Below, one piece after another: positions 1 through 9,078 of a stretch of DNA of 64,000 nt. Source of the DNA: Roseibium denhamense (GTDB taxonomy: Bacteria; Pseudomonadota; Alphaproteobacteria; Rhizobiales; Stappiaceae); NCBI RefSeq assembly GCF_009711415.1, contig NZ_SMLZ01000115.1, positions 1 through 64,000 of the forward strand, read 5' to 3'. Each line of letters starts with the position of its first letter. Positions within the stretch are counted from its first letter, which is position 1. The notes beneath the pieces are model-generated. The model did not search any database. It was not told the DNA's origin and was given only the letters and a program-made list of their open reading frames with translations. Both the position numbers and the translations under genes were made by a program.

Positions 1-431
1 ATCTCGCGGTCCCTAATGCGCAGACCGAAATAGTTTTCCGGCCGCACAATGCCCTTCACATAGGTTTCCGTATCAACGCCCCACACAACCTGCACAATGG
101 CACGGATCATCAGGGCGATGCCGAGAGAGGCCATGACCGTCACGATTTTCGGGCGTTCGCGCAAATGCTCGTAAAACACCTTGTCGATGCCAACGGCAAC
201 GGCTGCCGTTCCGATAATGGCAATCGGCAGTGCGACCATCGGAGACACACCAAGGGCGGTGACAACAGCCAGGGCCATGAAAGCCCCGAGTGTTGCAAGA
301 TCGCCGTGGGCCAGATGCGCATATCGCAGGATCGCGAAGATCAGCGTGATGCCGACCGCGCCCAGCGCATAGATAGATCCAAGCACGATGCCTGGAATGA
401 CGTAGAAATTCAAAAGCTCGAAAAGATCCAT
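1..431 (-). CDS. livH: Branched-chain amino acid ABC transporter permease LivH (partial, runs off window)
   Basis: The first 143 codons of an inner-membrane permease for branched-chain or related amino acids; the C-terminal part lies left of the window. The ATG at 431 opens with MDLFELLNFYVIPGIVLGS and continues with hydrophobic segments and the family-typical IYALGAVGITLIF and AHLAHGDLATLGAF stretches. It starts 5 bp after the livF stop, so it is co-transcribed with livG and livF. The order G-F-H differs from the common H-M-G-F order; livM and a binding protein would be expected further left. The exact substrate cannot be read from the permease. Confidence 0.85.
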   Translation of the reverse strand, partial: MDLFELLNFYVIPGIVLGSIYALGAVGITLIFAILRYAHLAHGDLATLGAFMALAVVTALGVSPMVALPIAIIGTAAVAVGIDKVFYEHLRERPKIVTVMASLGIALMIRAIVQVVWGVDTETYVKGIVRPENYFGLRIRDRE

Positions 432-436
432 ACCGG

Positions 437-1144
437 TCAGCCCCCCAGAAACATTTCAGCGACTTCGCGGTCGGCCAGCAAATCGGCCCCCGTGCCCTCA
501 TGGCGGTTCTTGCCCGCGGCCAGAACATAGCCACGGTCACAAAAGGCCAATGCCTGCTTCGCGTGCTGTTCCACCAGGAGAATGGCAACACCCGTGTCGC
601 GCACGTCCCGGCAGATCTGGAAGATCTGTTCCATGTATTTCGGAGACAGACCGGCTGTCGGCTCATCGAGCAACAAAAGCTTCGGGTCGAGCATAAGCGC
701 GCGCCCCATGGCAACCATCTGGCGCTGGCCGCCCGAAAGCGCGCCCGCCATGGTCTTCCGCCGTTCCTTCAGATCGGGAAACAGGGTGTAGACGCGGTCA
801 TAAGCAGCGCTCAGGTCACCCTTTTTCAGGAACCCGCCCATTTCCAGATTCTCGTGGATCGACATCTCGCGGAAGATGTTGTCCACCTGCGGCACATAGC
901 AGATGCCGCGCTGGACAATCCTGTTCGGCGTCCAGCGGGTAATATCGTCGCCATCAAACACCATCTTGCCGCCGCGAATGGTCAGCATGCCGAAGACGGA
1001 TTTCATGGCTGTTGATTTGCCCGCACCATTCGGCCCGACAATCACAACGATTTCATCCTGGCTGACATGCAGCGAAACGTCCTGGAGGATATCGGCATCG
1101 CCATACCCGCCCGTAATGCTCTCCATCGACAAAAGCGCACTCAT
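437..1144 (-). CDS. livF: Branched-chain amino acid ABC transporter ATP-binding protein LivF
   Basis: A 235-residue cytoplasmic ATPase that powers uptake of branched-chain or related amino acids with LivG and the LivHM permeases. Walker A GPNGAGKST is at residues 37-45, the signature LSGGQ at 136-140, Walker B LLLLDEP near 157-162, and the switch histidine lies in LLVEQHAKQ. The length is normal for LivF. The ATG overlaps the livG stop by 4 bp (ATGA), indicating translational coupling. The C-terminal tail REVAEMFLGG is typical of LivF. A related solute such as urea or an amide cannot be excluded. Confidence 0.93.
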   Translation of the reverse strand: MSALLSMESITGGYGDADILQDVSLHVSQDEIVVIVGPNGAGKSTAMKSVFGMLTIRGGKMVFDGDDITRWTPNRIVQRGICYVPQVDNIFREMSIHENLEMGGFLKKGDLSAAYDRVYTLFPDLKERRKTMAGALSGGQRQMVAMGRALMLDPKLLLLDEPTAGLSPKYMEQIFQICRDVRDTGVAILLVEQHAKQALAFCDRGYVLAAGKNRHEGTGADLLADREVAEMFLGG

Positions 1145-1911
1145 GCTGCGTCTCCGGTCGTTTCCCCAAGATAGGCTTCAAGCACCTGGGGATTTGAGCG
1201 GACGGTCTGAAAATCGCCTTGGATCAGAACCTTGCCTTCCGCCATGCAGACCACCGGGTCGCATAGTTTTTCAATCATTTCCATATCGTGTTCGATCAGG
1301 ATAAAGGTGTAGCCGCGCTCCTTGTTCAGGAGTTCGATCTTAGATTCCAGCTTCCTCAGAAGCGTCCGGTTGACGCCGGCAGCTGGCTCATCAAGCAGCA
1401 CCAGTTTGGCGGAGGTCATCATGGTCCGGCCAAGTTCAAGCAGCTTCTTCTGCCCGCCGGACAAATTGCCGGCCCGCTGATGTGCGATGTGCGTCAGCTC
1501 CAGAAACTCAAGGGTTTCATAGGCTTTCTTTTCGACATCAACCTCAGTGGACTTGACCCGCCCCCAGGAAAACCAGTTCGACAGGAGGCTTTCCCCCGGC
1601 TGAGCGGGCGGCACCATCATGAGGTTTTCTAAGGCTGTCAGCTTGTGGAATTCATGCGGGATCTGAAATGTCCGCACCAATCCCTTGTGAAAAAGCTGGT
1701 GACTCGCCAGCGGCGTGACATCCTCGCCCAGGAACCGGATCGTCCCGCTTGTGGGCTGCAAGGCCCCGGCAATCAGATTGAACAACGTGGTTTTTCCGGC
1801 CCCGTTCGGTCCAATCAACCCTGTTATACTGCCTTCTTCAACGCGGAATGTGCAGCCGTTGACGGCCTTAAACCCGCTAAAATCCATCACGAGCTGATCA
1901 AGCTCAAGCAT
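1141..1911 (-). CDS. livG: Branched-chain amino acid ABC transporter ATP-binding protein LivG
   Basis: A 256-residue ATPase, partner of LivF. Walker A GPNGAGKT is at residues 34-41, the signature LSGGQ at 150-154, Walker B VLLDEPAAGV at 171-180, and FILIEHDMEMI holds the switch histidine. The long insertion between Walker A and the signature (about 110 residues) and the C-terminal segment ending in VLEAYLGE are LivG traits. It is the first gene of the minus-strand cluster, so the operon promoter should lie in 1912-2525. Confidence 0.93.
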   Translation of the reverse strand: MLELDQLVMDFSGFKAVNGCTFRVEEGSITGLIGPNGAGKTTLFNLIAGALQPTSGTIRFLGEDVTPLASHQLFHKGLVRTFQIPHEFHKLTALENLMMVPPAQPGESLLSNWFSWGRVKSTEVDVEKKAYETLEFLELTHIAHQRAGNLSGGQKKLLELGRTMMTSAKLVLLDEPAAGVNRTLLRKLESKIELLNKERGYTFILIEHDMEMIEKLCDPVVCMAEGKVLIQGDFQTVRSNPQVLEAYLGETTGDAA

Positions 1912-2525
1912 CTATGCTCCTCGCCGCGCCCCTGAGCGGTCTTTCTTTTTTCGTCTTGGCCCGCACCAGCCCCTCCCAGAGCCTCTCACGCGGGTCGTTG
2001 GATGCCCGCCACGGTGCTGCGCCCCGTCCTTCTAGCTTCATTGGCCACGCAATCAACTCATAATCGGCGTGAAACAGCGCAGATAAGGCAAGATTTTCCA
2101 GAATCTGAACCACTTTGAAACGGCTGCCCTCAATGTGCTGCGTCCAAAGCCGGCGGGACCCGTCTCTTTTTGGAAAGAATACGAGGTGTCTTTTTCCATT
2201 CCGGACACTTGGGAGAGAGCCGGGTTTGCCAATGTGCACTTGTGGCGCGCAAATTGGATCCGAAGCCGAGTTTTGGAGCCCTGTCCAAACCAAAGGCGGC
2301 CCCTAGGTAAGACCGGAAATACACCTTCCACAGAGGGGCAGTCCAGCCTCGATCAAGCCAGGATGGTATTAGTCCACCAAGCAACCTTAACGATACAAGC
2401 GCAACGCTAAAAACAATGCAAAGACCTTTCTCAACCCTTCATTGTACGTTACTTATAAGCGGTACATTAAAAATATTCAGGGTAACCTGCTGTTCCGAAC
2501 ACAGACCAATTCGAGAATTTGACCA
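1912..2525. other. Intergenic region between divergent livG and GGDEF-EAL gene
   Basis: About 610 bp without a convincing gene. Open frames on the minus strand (for instance about 1904-2293) give no recognisable protein and lack good ribosome sites. The region must carry the liv promoter on the minus strand and the promoter of the GGDEF-EAL gene on the plus strand. Around 2443-2466 an imperfect dyad (TGTAC and GTACA, 14 bp apart) sits in an AT-rich stretch about 60 bp before the start of the GGDEF-EAL gene. It may be an operator, but nothing identifies the protein. Confidence 0.4.
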
Positions 2526-4610
2526 ATGATTGCCGAGCCGGCACAGTCTTTACAACTCAGCGGAAGCCCGGACCATATTGTTGACTCCGATCTAAAACTG
2601 TTTGTCTTGGACCAGCTCGAGAGTGCTGTCTGGATTTTCGATTTCGAGCAGAAGCGTATCCTCTGGGCCAATCAGGCCGCGCTGAATGTTTACGATGCGC
2701 AGTCCCTTGATGACCTGCGCTCCCGTGATCTTGCGGCCGACATGTCTCATTCGGTCGAATTGCGGCTCAAGCAGTATCAGCAGGATTTCAGTCAATCCAA
2801 CGTGCGGTTCTCTGAAATCTGGACGCTCTACCCCAAGGGAAAAGCCCGCGTCCTCCAAATGACCATGAGCGGGGTCAGATTAACTGACGGCCGTCTGGCA
2901 CTTCTTTGCGAAGGCCGGGAACACCACGAACAACAGCCCGAAACTTTGCGCAGCGCAGAGGCCCTGCTGCATACCACGGTGATGATTTCGCTGTTCTCGC
3001 TGGACGGCAACCCGCTTTACCGGAACACCGCTTCGCGTTCGGCCTGTATCGGACTGGAAGCCTCTTTCGGCGACCAGTTCGTCAATCCGAAAGAGGCCAA
3101 GGAGCTGTGGGACAGCGTTGCCGAGGAACGCAGCACCCGCCGTGTCGCCCAGGTCCGCACCAATTCAGGGCACCGATGGCACGAACTGACGCTGCGCAGC
3201 TGCCATGACCCGGTTTCCGGCCAGCCGGCCTATCTGGTCAGCGAGATTGACGTTACCGAGCTTCATGAAACCAAGGAACGGGCCCAGTACCTTGCGAGCC
3301 ACGACCCGCTGACCGGTCTGTCGAACCGCACGTTCCTCACCGACAAGCTCAACAGAATGCTGGAGACGGGTGAGGCCCAGGGCCGGACCGCATCGCTCTA
3401 TCTGATCGATCTGGATGAATTCAAACTGGTCAACGACAATCTAGGACACTCGGCTGGCGACGAGCTTCTGCAGCTGGTTGCCAACAAGCTGCGGCGGCTT
3501 GTCGGACCCGATGACATCGCAGCGCGCCTTGGCGGCGACGAGTTTCTGATCTGCCACATGCTGTCCCCGAACAGCGCTGAATCGCCCGAATGGCTCGGAC
3601 AGGCACTGCAAACCGCCTTTTCCAGTCAGCAGATCATCGATGGCAAACCGCGCCATGTTAGCTTGAGCATCGGTTTTGCCCATTACCCCGAAGACGGCGC
3701 GACCATTGGCGACCTGATGCGCAACGCAGACCTTGCGCTTTACCAGGCCAAGACCGAACCGAATACAAAATGCGTGCGGTTCCAGGAAGACATGCGCCGC
3801 GTCCGCGATGAACAGCAGGTCATCACCCAGGACCTGAAACGCGCCGTCCGGGAAGACGAGTTCGTGCTTTACTTCCAGCCGATCGCCTGTACGCGGACAG
3901 AGCGTATCGTCTCGGCCGAGGCACTCATCCGGTGGCAGCATCCGACCAAAGGTCTGATGATGCCCGATGAGTTCATTCCGGTGGCAGAGGATACGGGGCT
4001 GATCAAGGACATCGGCAACTGGGTCGGCCGCGAAGTCATCAACACCCATTGCGAATTGGCGGAGCTGTCGCTCGATCTTCCTCTGGCCATGAACGTATCG
4101 CCCCGGCAATTGTCCGATCCGATGTTTGTTGCCCACATGCAATCACTCGTCGATCAATGCCAGTGCGATGCCAGTTCCATTGCGCTGGAAATCACGGAAA
4201 ACGTCCTGCTTGGTGAAATTCCCAATGCACTTGGCTCCCTCAGAGCGCTGAAGGCTGGCGGATATCGCGTGGTCATCGATGATTTCGGGACCGGATACTC
4301 CAATCTTGCCTATCTGCATAACTATCCCGTCGATGGGATCAAGATCGACCGGATGTTTATGGAAGATATCGGCTCGGGCGGAGAAATCGTGAAACTGATC
4401 CTGTCCCTTGCCAAGGCACTTGGTGCGAGCGTTGTTGCCGAGGGCGTTGAAACCGTCCAGCAGCGCAACTGGCTGTCGGCCCATGGTTGCCACTGGCACC
4501 AGGGGTATCTTTATTCCAAACCTGTTCCCAAGCAGACTTTTGTCGACATGCTGAAAAACCAGCCAGGAGCCCCGGCGCAAAAGCGCCATGTTCCGGACTG
4601 GTCAATCTAA
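2526..4610 (+). CDS. PAS-GGDEF-EAL c-di-GMP signalling protein
   Basis: A 694-residue cytoplasmic protein with two PAS-like sensor regions (roughly residues 25-125 and 140-250), a GGDEF domain and a C-terminal EAL domain. GGDEF is intact at about 336-340, but the residue at the R position of the upstream RxxD inhibitory site is glycine (GPDD), so product inhibition is probably weak or absent. In the EAL domain SAEALIRWQHP (E near 465), LEITENVLL, IDDFGTGYSN, KIDRMF and VAEGVET carry the residues expected of an active phosphodiesterase. It may therefore make and break c-di-GMP, the balance being set by the PAS ligand. No transmembrane segment or signal peptide is seen. It stands alone, divergent from the liv operon. 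The ribosome site before the ATG is weak. Confidence 0.92.
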   Translation: MIAEPAQSLQLSGSPDHIVDSDLKLFVLDQLESAVWIFDFEQKRILWANQAALNVYDAQSLDDLRSRDLAADMSHSVELRLKQYQQDFSQSNVRFSEIWTLYPKGKARVLQMTMSGVRLTDGRLALLCEGREHHEQQPETLRSAEALLHTTVMISLFSLDGNPLYRNTASRSACIGLEASFGDQFVNPKEAKELWDSVAEERSTRRVAQVRTNSGHRWHELTLRSCHDPVSGQPAYLVSEIDVTELHETKERAQYLASHDPLTGLSNRTFLTDKLNRMLETGEAQGRTASLYLIDLDEFKLVNDNLGHSAGDELLQLVANKLRRLVGPDDIAARLGGDEFLICHMLSPNSAESPEWLGQALQTAFSSQQIIDGKPRHVSLSIGFAHYPEDGATIGDLMRNADLALYQAKTEPNTKCVRFQEDMRRVRDEQQVITQDLKRAVREDEFVLYFQPIACTRTERIVSAEALIRWQHPTKGLMMPDEFIPVAEDTGLIKDIGNWVGREVINTHCELAELSLDLPLAMNVSPRQLSDPMFVAHMQSLVDQCQCDASSIALEITENVLLGEIPNALGSLRALKAGGYRVVIDDFGTGYSNLAYLHNYPVDGIKIDRMFMEDIGSGGEIVKLILSLAKALGASVVAEGVETVQQRNWLSAHGCHWHQGYLYSKPVPKQTFVDMLKNQPGAPAQKRHVPDWSI

Positions 4611-4650
4611 CAAAGCCGATGGCCCCATTTATGGGCTGCTGCTCTTGCGC

Positions 4651-5868
4651 TTAGGTGACTTTCGCACGGGTCTTGAATTCGGGTTTGTCCCACCGGCGCG
4701 TTGCCAGGATATCGGCTAGAATGGCCGCGGCATCCACAACGTCCTTGTGGCTGAGATAAAGCGGCGTAAAGCCGAAGCGCATGATATCCGGGGCCCGGAA
4801 ATCACCAATCACCCCTTCCGCGATCAGCGCCTGGACAACCGCATAGCCGTCGTCGAAGCGGAAGGACACCTGGCTTCCGCGCGCCTGCGGATCACGCGGG
4901 CTTCCCAGCTCAAGCTGCGGACATTGCCGTTCCACTTCCTGAATGAACACTTCGCTGAGCGAAACGGACTTCTGACGGATATCGTTCATGTCGACATCTT
5001 CAAACACGTCCAGCGCGGCGTGGAGACTTGAGAGCGACAGGATCGCCGGCGTTCCGACCGTCATCCGGCTGACGCCTGTAACCGGCCGGTAGTCAAGATC
5101 AAAGGCAAATGGCGCCTCGTGGCCCATCCATCCCGCCAGCGGCGAAGCGACCTCTTCCTGAAGATGCGGCGCGACGTATAAAAACGCCGGCGCGCCCGGC
5201 CCGCCGTTCAGATACTTGTAACCGCACCCGACAGCAAAATCGGCTCCGGCTCCGGACAGGTTCACCGGAATGGCACCGGCAGAGTGCGCCAGATCCCAGA
5301 TCGCCAAAGCGCCCTTGTCATGCGCCAGTTGCGTCAGGCCCGCCATGTCATGAACGCGTCCGCTGCGGTAGTCGACCTGGGTTAGCATCATCACCGCGAC
5401 ATCTTCGTTCAATGCAGCTTCCACGTCTTCGGGGGCGACGATCTTCAGCTCATGCCCCTTGTCCAGGAGCGCCTGCAGGCCCTGCGCCACATAAAGATCC
5501 GTCGGAAAGTTTCCGTTGTCGGACAGGATCACCTTGCGGTCCGGGCGCAGGGACAGGGCCGCTGCCAGAACCTTGAAGACGTTGACCGACGTGCTGTCGC
5601 AGGCCACGACGGAACCCTTATCTGCGCCAATGAGCCGGCCGATCCGATCCCCCACCCGTTGGGGCAGGTCGATCCAACTGTGGTCGTTCCACGATTTGAT
5701 GAGGCTCGTGCCCCATTCCCGAGTAACTACCTCCTGCAGCCGGTCCGGGACATGCTTGGGCAGCACACCAAGCGAATTGCCGTCCAGATAAATGACCCCC
5801 TCCGGGATTTGAAAGGCAGCTTTCTTGGCCGCCAGAACATCATTTTGATCAAGAGGGTGAAGGGTCAT
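4651..5868 (-). CDS. kynU: Kynureninase
   Basis: A 405-residue PLP enzyme that cleaves L-kynurenine to anthranilate and alanine in tryptophan breakdown. The fold-type I landmarks are visible: the GNSLG segment near residues 30-34, WDLAHSAGAI at 191-200 with the PLP-pairing aspartate, and GCGYKYLNGGPG with the Schiff-base lysine near 218. I chose the ATG at 5868 because homologous sequence begins at MTLHPLDQ; the frame stays open upstream to 5940 but that extension looks non-coding. The kynA and kynB genes are not in the window, so the rest of the pathway is elsewhere. It is convergent with the GGDEF-EAL gene and divergent from sdaA. Confidence 0.94.
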   Translation of the reverse strand: MTLHPLDQNDVLAAKKAAFQIPEGVIYLDGNSLGVLPKHVPDRLQEVVTREWGTSLIKSWNDHSWIDLPQRVGDRIGRLIGADKGSVVACDSTSVNVFKVLAAALSLRPDRKVILSDNGNFPTDLYVAQGLQALLDKGHELKIVAPEDVEAALNEDVAVMMLTQVDYRSGRVHDMAGLTQLAHDKGALAIWDLAHSAGAIPVNLSGAGADFAVGCGYKYLNGGPGAPAFLYVAPHLQEEVASPLAGWMGHEAPFAFDLDYRPVTGVSRMTVGTPAILSLSSLHAALDVFEDVDMNDIRQKSVSLSEVFIQEVERQCPQLELGSPRDPQARGSQVSFRFDDGYAVVQALIAEGVIGDFRAPDIMRFGFTPLYLSHKDVVDAAAILADILATRRWDKPEFKTRAKVT

Positions 5869-6107
5869 TGCATGTTGCTTTCGAAAGGCTATTCGGCTTG
5901 AGCGGGCGCAGAAGCTAGCAAAGGCGGCTTCCGCAAACAACCGTCAGAACGGGACAGCCTTCCCTCATTTCCGGAGAATTGGGTGATATCTTCCAGCGAT
6001 GTCGCAAACAGCACAAAAATGCGCGTTTGAAGGTCAACGCAAGCTGCGGTATCTGTTATCTCCAGATCAGCATTTTCCCTTATGTGACGACAAACGCGGC
6101 CAGACAG

Positions 6108-7502
6108 ATGTTCATCAGCGTCTTTGATATCTTCAAAATCGGCATCGGACCCTCCAGCTCCCATACGGTCGGTCCAATGGTGGCTGTTCATCGCTATCTG
6201 GACCGCCTGCGGGCCTTGCCCGGCGCCGGCGGACGGGCGGCGCGGATCACCGTGACACTGCATGGATCCCTTGCGTTTACCGGAAAGGGACACGCCACCG
6301 ACAAGGCGGTCTGCCTCGGCCTTCTGGGCGCACGGCCGGATACGATGGACCCGGATCAGGTCGACCCCATGCTGGACGCCCTGCAAGCCAGTCAAACGCT
6401 GACCATCGACGGATTCGCAAAACTTCAATTCAATCCGGAAAAGGACGTGATCTACGATTATGGCCCGGCGCTTCCGCTTCATGCGAACGGCATGACCTTT
6501 CAGCTCTTGGATGCAAATGGCTCTGTGGTCGACAGTTTCGTCTATTACTCCATCGGCGGCGGGTTCGTCGTGAGTGAAGCCGAACTGCGCAAGACAACGA
6601 ATGAGCCGATCAGCGAACTCGCCAAGCAGGAAGTCCCGTTCCCCTTCGCCTCGGCAAAAGAGATGCTCGCCATGGGCAAGGAGGCCGAGCTTTCCATCGC
6701 CGAAATGAAGCTTCAAAACGAGTGCGCCGACAAACCGGAAGAAGAAGTCCTTCAGGGTATCGACAAGCTTTGGGGCGCCATGGATTCCTGCATCAACCGC
6801 GGCATTGCCCAAGGCGGGATCCTTCCCGGCGGCCTGAAAGTGAAGCGCCGGGCGGCCGATATCTACCAGAAGCTGATCAAGGAGGGCCGCACCAATCCTC
6901 CATTCGAACACAGCGTCGTGGATTGGCTTGGCGTCTATGCCATGGCAGTGAACGAAGAAAACGCGGCAGGTGGCCGGGTCGTCACGGCGCCGACCAACGG
7001 CGCGGCCGGGGTCATTCCCGCTGTCACACGGTATTATCTCGACCACTGTCAGGGCGCTGGTCAGGACGGCATCCGGACCTTCCTTCTGACCGCAGCTGCC
7101 ATCGGCGGCATCATCAAGGCGAATGCCTCCATTTCCGGCGCCGAAGTCGGCTGCCAGGGGGAAGTCGGCTCGGCCTCCGCCATGGCGGCAGCCGGGTTAT
7201 GCGCGGCCCTTGGCGGCACTAACGAACAGATTGAAAATGCTGCCGAGATCGCTCTTGAACATCATCTGGGCATGACATGCGATCCGATTGCTGGCCTTGT
7301 TCAAGTCCCCTGCATTGAACGGAACGCCCTTGGCGCGGTAAAAGCCGTGACCGCCGCTTCGCTCGCCCTGCGCGGTGACGGGACGCATTTCGTGCCGCTG
7401 GACGGCTGCATCGAAACGATGCGCCAGACCGGCATGGACATGATGGAGCAGTACAAAGAGACGTCCAAAGGCGGTCTTGCAGTGAACATTGTCGAGTGCT
7501 GA
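6108..7502 (+). CDS. sdaA: L-serine ammonia-lyase (iron-sulfur serine dehydratase)
   Basis: A 464-residue single-chain enzyme that deaminates L-serine to pyruvate and ammonia with a catalytic [4Fe-4S] cluster. The N-terminus [20 protein letters not shown] is the family hallmark and fixes the start at 6108; the frame is open upstream to 5979, but that part does not resemble the family. Cluster cysteines lie in [10 protein letters not shown] and in the pair MTCDP / VPCIERN towards the C-terminus. The length matches bacterial one-chain SdaA. The 240-bp divergent gap to kynU carries both promoters; no operator was recognised. Confidence 0.95.
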   Translation: MFISVFDIFKIGIGPSSSHTVGPMVAVHRYLDRLRALPGAGGRAARITVTLHGSLAFTGKGHATDKAVCLGLLGARPDTMDPDQVDPMLDALQASQTLTIDGFAKLQFNPEKDVIYDYGPALPLHANGMTFQLLDANGSVVDSFVYYSIGGGFVVSEAELRKTTNEPISELAKQEVPFPFASAKEMLAMGKEAELSIAEMKLQNECADKPEEEVLQGIDKLWGAMDSCINRGIAQGGILPGGLKVKRRAADIYQKLIKEGRTNPPFEHSVVDWLGVYAMAVNEENAAGGRVVTAPTNGAAGVIPAVTRYYLDHCQGAGQDGIRTFLLTAAAIGGIIKANASISGAEVGCQGEVGSASAMAAAGLCAALGGTNEQIENAAEIALEHHLGMTCDPIAGLVQVPCIERNALGAVKAVTAASLALRGDGTHFVPLDGCIETMRQTGMDMMEQYKETSKGGLAVNIVEC

Positions 7503-7610
7503 TCCAGGTTTTTGCCGGGAACCCAGAACCGTATCTCCTCCATGTGCGTAATCGGCATTACCGGCACCTGAATTGCCGGCACGATGCCATAACACTCCGG
7601 AGTGATTTGA

Positions 7611-8015
7611 ATGACGCTCGTCATCACGCCGTTTTATGCAAGCATACTGGCACTTCTTTACATCGCGCTCAGTATCCGCGTGATACGGGCCCGGTTTCAA
7701 CGCCGCATCTCACTTGGTGACAACGGTGATCAGGCCATGCTCAAGCCGATGCGCGTGCATGCCAATTTTGCAGAATACACACCACTTGCCATCATTCTGA
7801 TCGCATTTTTCGAACTTCAGGGCGGTACAGCATGGCTCATCCACGGCCTGGGCGCGCTCTTTCTGATCGGCCGGATCTCTCATGCCTACGGCGTATTGAG
7901 CGAACGGGCGATCAATCCCTTCAGATCTGGCGGGATGGCATGCACGTTCTTCGTTTTGGCGGTCGCAGCTCTCGCCAATCTAGTGCTTGTATTCGCGTCC
8001 GGATCTTTCTTCTAA
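7611..8015 (+). CDS. MAPEG family membrane protein
   Basis: A 134-residue inner-membrane protein of the MAPEG family (membrane-associated proteins in eicosanoid and glutathione metabolism). About four transmembrane segments are visible: residues 6-22, 56-70, 76-92 and 112-131. The family-typical core RVHANFAEYTPLAI lies near residues 46-59, and FLIGRISHAYG near 84-94. A GGAG ribosome site precedes the ATG. Bacterial homologues (YecN type) have no settled reaction; glutathione-dependent activity is possible. It lies 108 bp after sdaA in the same direction and may be co-transcribed. Confidence 0.85.
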   Translation: MTLVITPFYASILALLYIALSIRVIRARFQRRISLGDNGDQAMLKPMRVHANFAEYTPLAIILIAFFELQGGTAWLIHGLGALFLIGRISHAYGVLSERAINPFRSGGMACTFFVLAVAALANLVLVFASGSFF

Positions 8016-8061
8016 AGACGGATCATCGCGCAAAAGACAAAAGGATTAAGTGCTCTGCACT

Positions 8062-8679
8062 TCAGATCTGCTGCAGCCGGGTCTTGTGCGCGTGAGCGAT
8101 ATGGCGGCGGGCGGCGGTTTCAGCGGCTTTGCTGTCGCCCTGCACGATCGCATCGATGATGGCGGCATGTTCTTCAACGGCTATTTCCCGCCGTTCCGGT
8201 GTGTCCAGCGTTGTCCCCGCCATGAGGATCAAGGACAGGCGAAGATGCTCGATCTGATCGACCAGATACCGGTTATGGGAGGCAAGACACAGACGCCGGT
8301 GAAACTCCCGGTTGGACCGCACCAGACTGTCCTTGTCCGAGACGCGCTTGCGGTCGGCTTCCACCAGATCCTGGAGGATTTCGATTTCCGGCTGGGAGGC
8401 ATGCTTGGCGGCAAGTCCTGCGGCCGTTCCTTCCAGAACTTCGCGCATGAAGTAGACTTCATTGATCTGATTATGATCAAGGGTCGGGATAACCATGCCG
8501 CGATTGGGCTCGTGAACGGCAAGGCCCTGGGCTTCCAAGCGCTTGAGCCCCTCGCGGATCGGCGTTCTGGAAACACCGAATTCCTCCGCAAGATCCGCTT
8601 CCCGCAGGCGGTCGCCCGGTTTCAGCGTCCGCTCTTCGATAAGGCCGATAAGTCGTTGATAGATTTCAGAGCCGTTCAT
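8062..8679 (-). CDS. GntR family regulator with FCD ligand-binding domain
   Basis: A 205-residue transcription factor. The N-terminal winged helix (residues 1-65) shows LREADLAEEFGVSRTPIREG, a classic GntR recognition region. The all-helical FCD domain (about 75-200) contains the metal/ligand pattern NREFHRRL (His near 127) and two later histidines in VEEHAAIIDA and RRHIAHAHK. This places it in the FadR subfamily, which usually senses organic acids or amino acids. It is convergent with the MAPEG gene and does not adjoin an obvious target operon, so its regulon is unknown. Confidence 0.9.
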   Translation of the reverse strand: MNGSEIYQRLIGLIEERTLKPGDRLREADLAEEFGVSRTPIREGLKRLEAQGLAVHEPNRGMVIPTLDHNQINEVYFMREVLEGTAAGLAAKHASQPEIEILQDLVEADRKRVSDKDSLVRSNREFHRRLCLASHNRYLVDQIEHLRLSLILMAGTTLDTPERREIAVEEHAAIIDAIVQGDSKAAETAARRHIAHAHKTRLQQI

Positions 8680-9078
8680 GCCAAATCTGATAGCCTGTGG
8701 AGGCCCTTATGCCAAGCAGGATAGTCCGCCCCCTGACGATTTGGCATGCCCCTGCATCCTTTCCCTGTCCTCAACGCAATGCTTTGACGGCTGCCGAACG
8801 CGGAAAGCAAAGCTGCCATGAGAGGTATGGCCGCCGCCACACCCTCCGCAGTCATCTACGCTTGATGCGGGGATCCACCACACGGTCTTCGCCTCACATG
8901 CGGCGCTCTGATAAGACCTGCAGTAACAGGCCTCCGGGAAAGCGGCGATAGCTGTGGCAAGAGGCACCGCGAGTGGACCCCGGATCACGTCCGGGGAGAC
9001 ACAGGGTGCCGAGGTTTGGCAAAGCTTTGCATCTTGCATCTTCCCCTCAAGTGGGGGAGAGGGGAACAAGTGAAGATT
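8680..9078. repeat. Gene-free interval with a dispersed-type palindromic intergenic repeat
   Basis: About 400 bp between two minus-strand genes. It contains a perfect dyad CCCCGGA-N5-TCCGGGG at 8978-8996 and, about 100 bp before it, the related half GATGCGGGGATCCACC at 8872-8887. Such paired segments are typical of the short repeats scattered between genes in Rhizobiales genomes. An open frame crosses it on the minus strand, but its product is low-complexity and matches no family I know. Copy number cannot be tested in one window. Confidence 0.45.

Noticed and set aside
5889-7046. A 385-codon minus-strand frame opposite sdaA
   Set aside because: The plus strand encodes a clear serine dehydratase; the antisense product has no domain.
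8707-9069. A 120-codon minus-strand frame in the gap after the RdgB-like gene
   Set aside because: It runs through palindromic repeat sequence; the peptide is of the low-complexity type such intergenic repeats yield.
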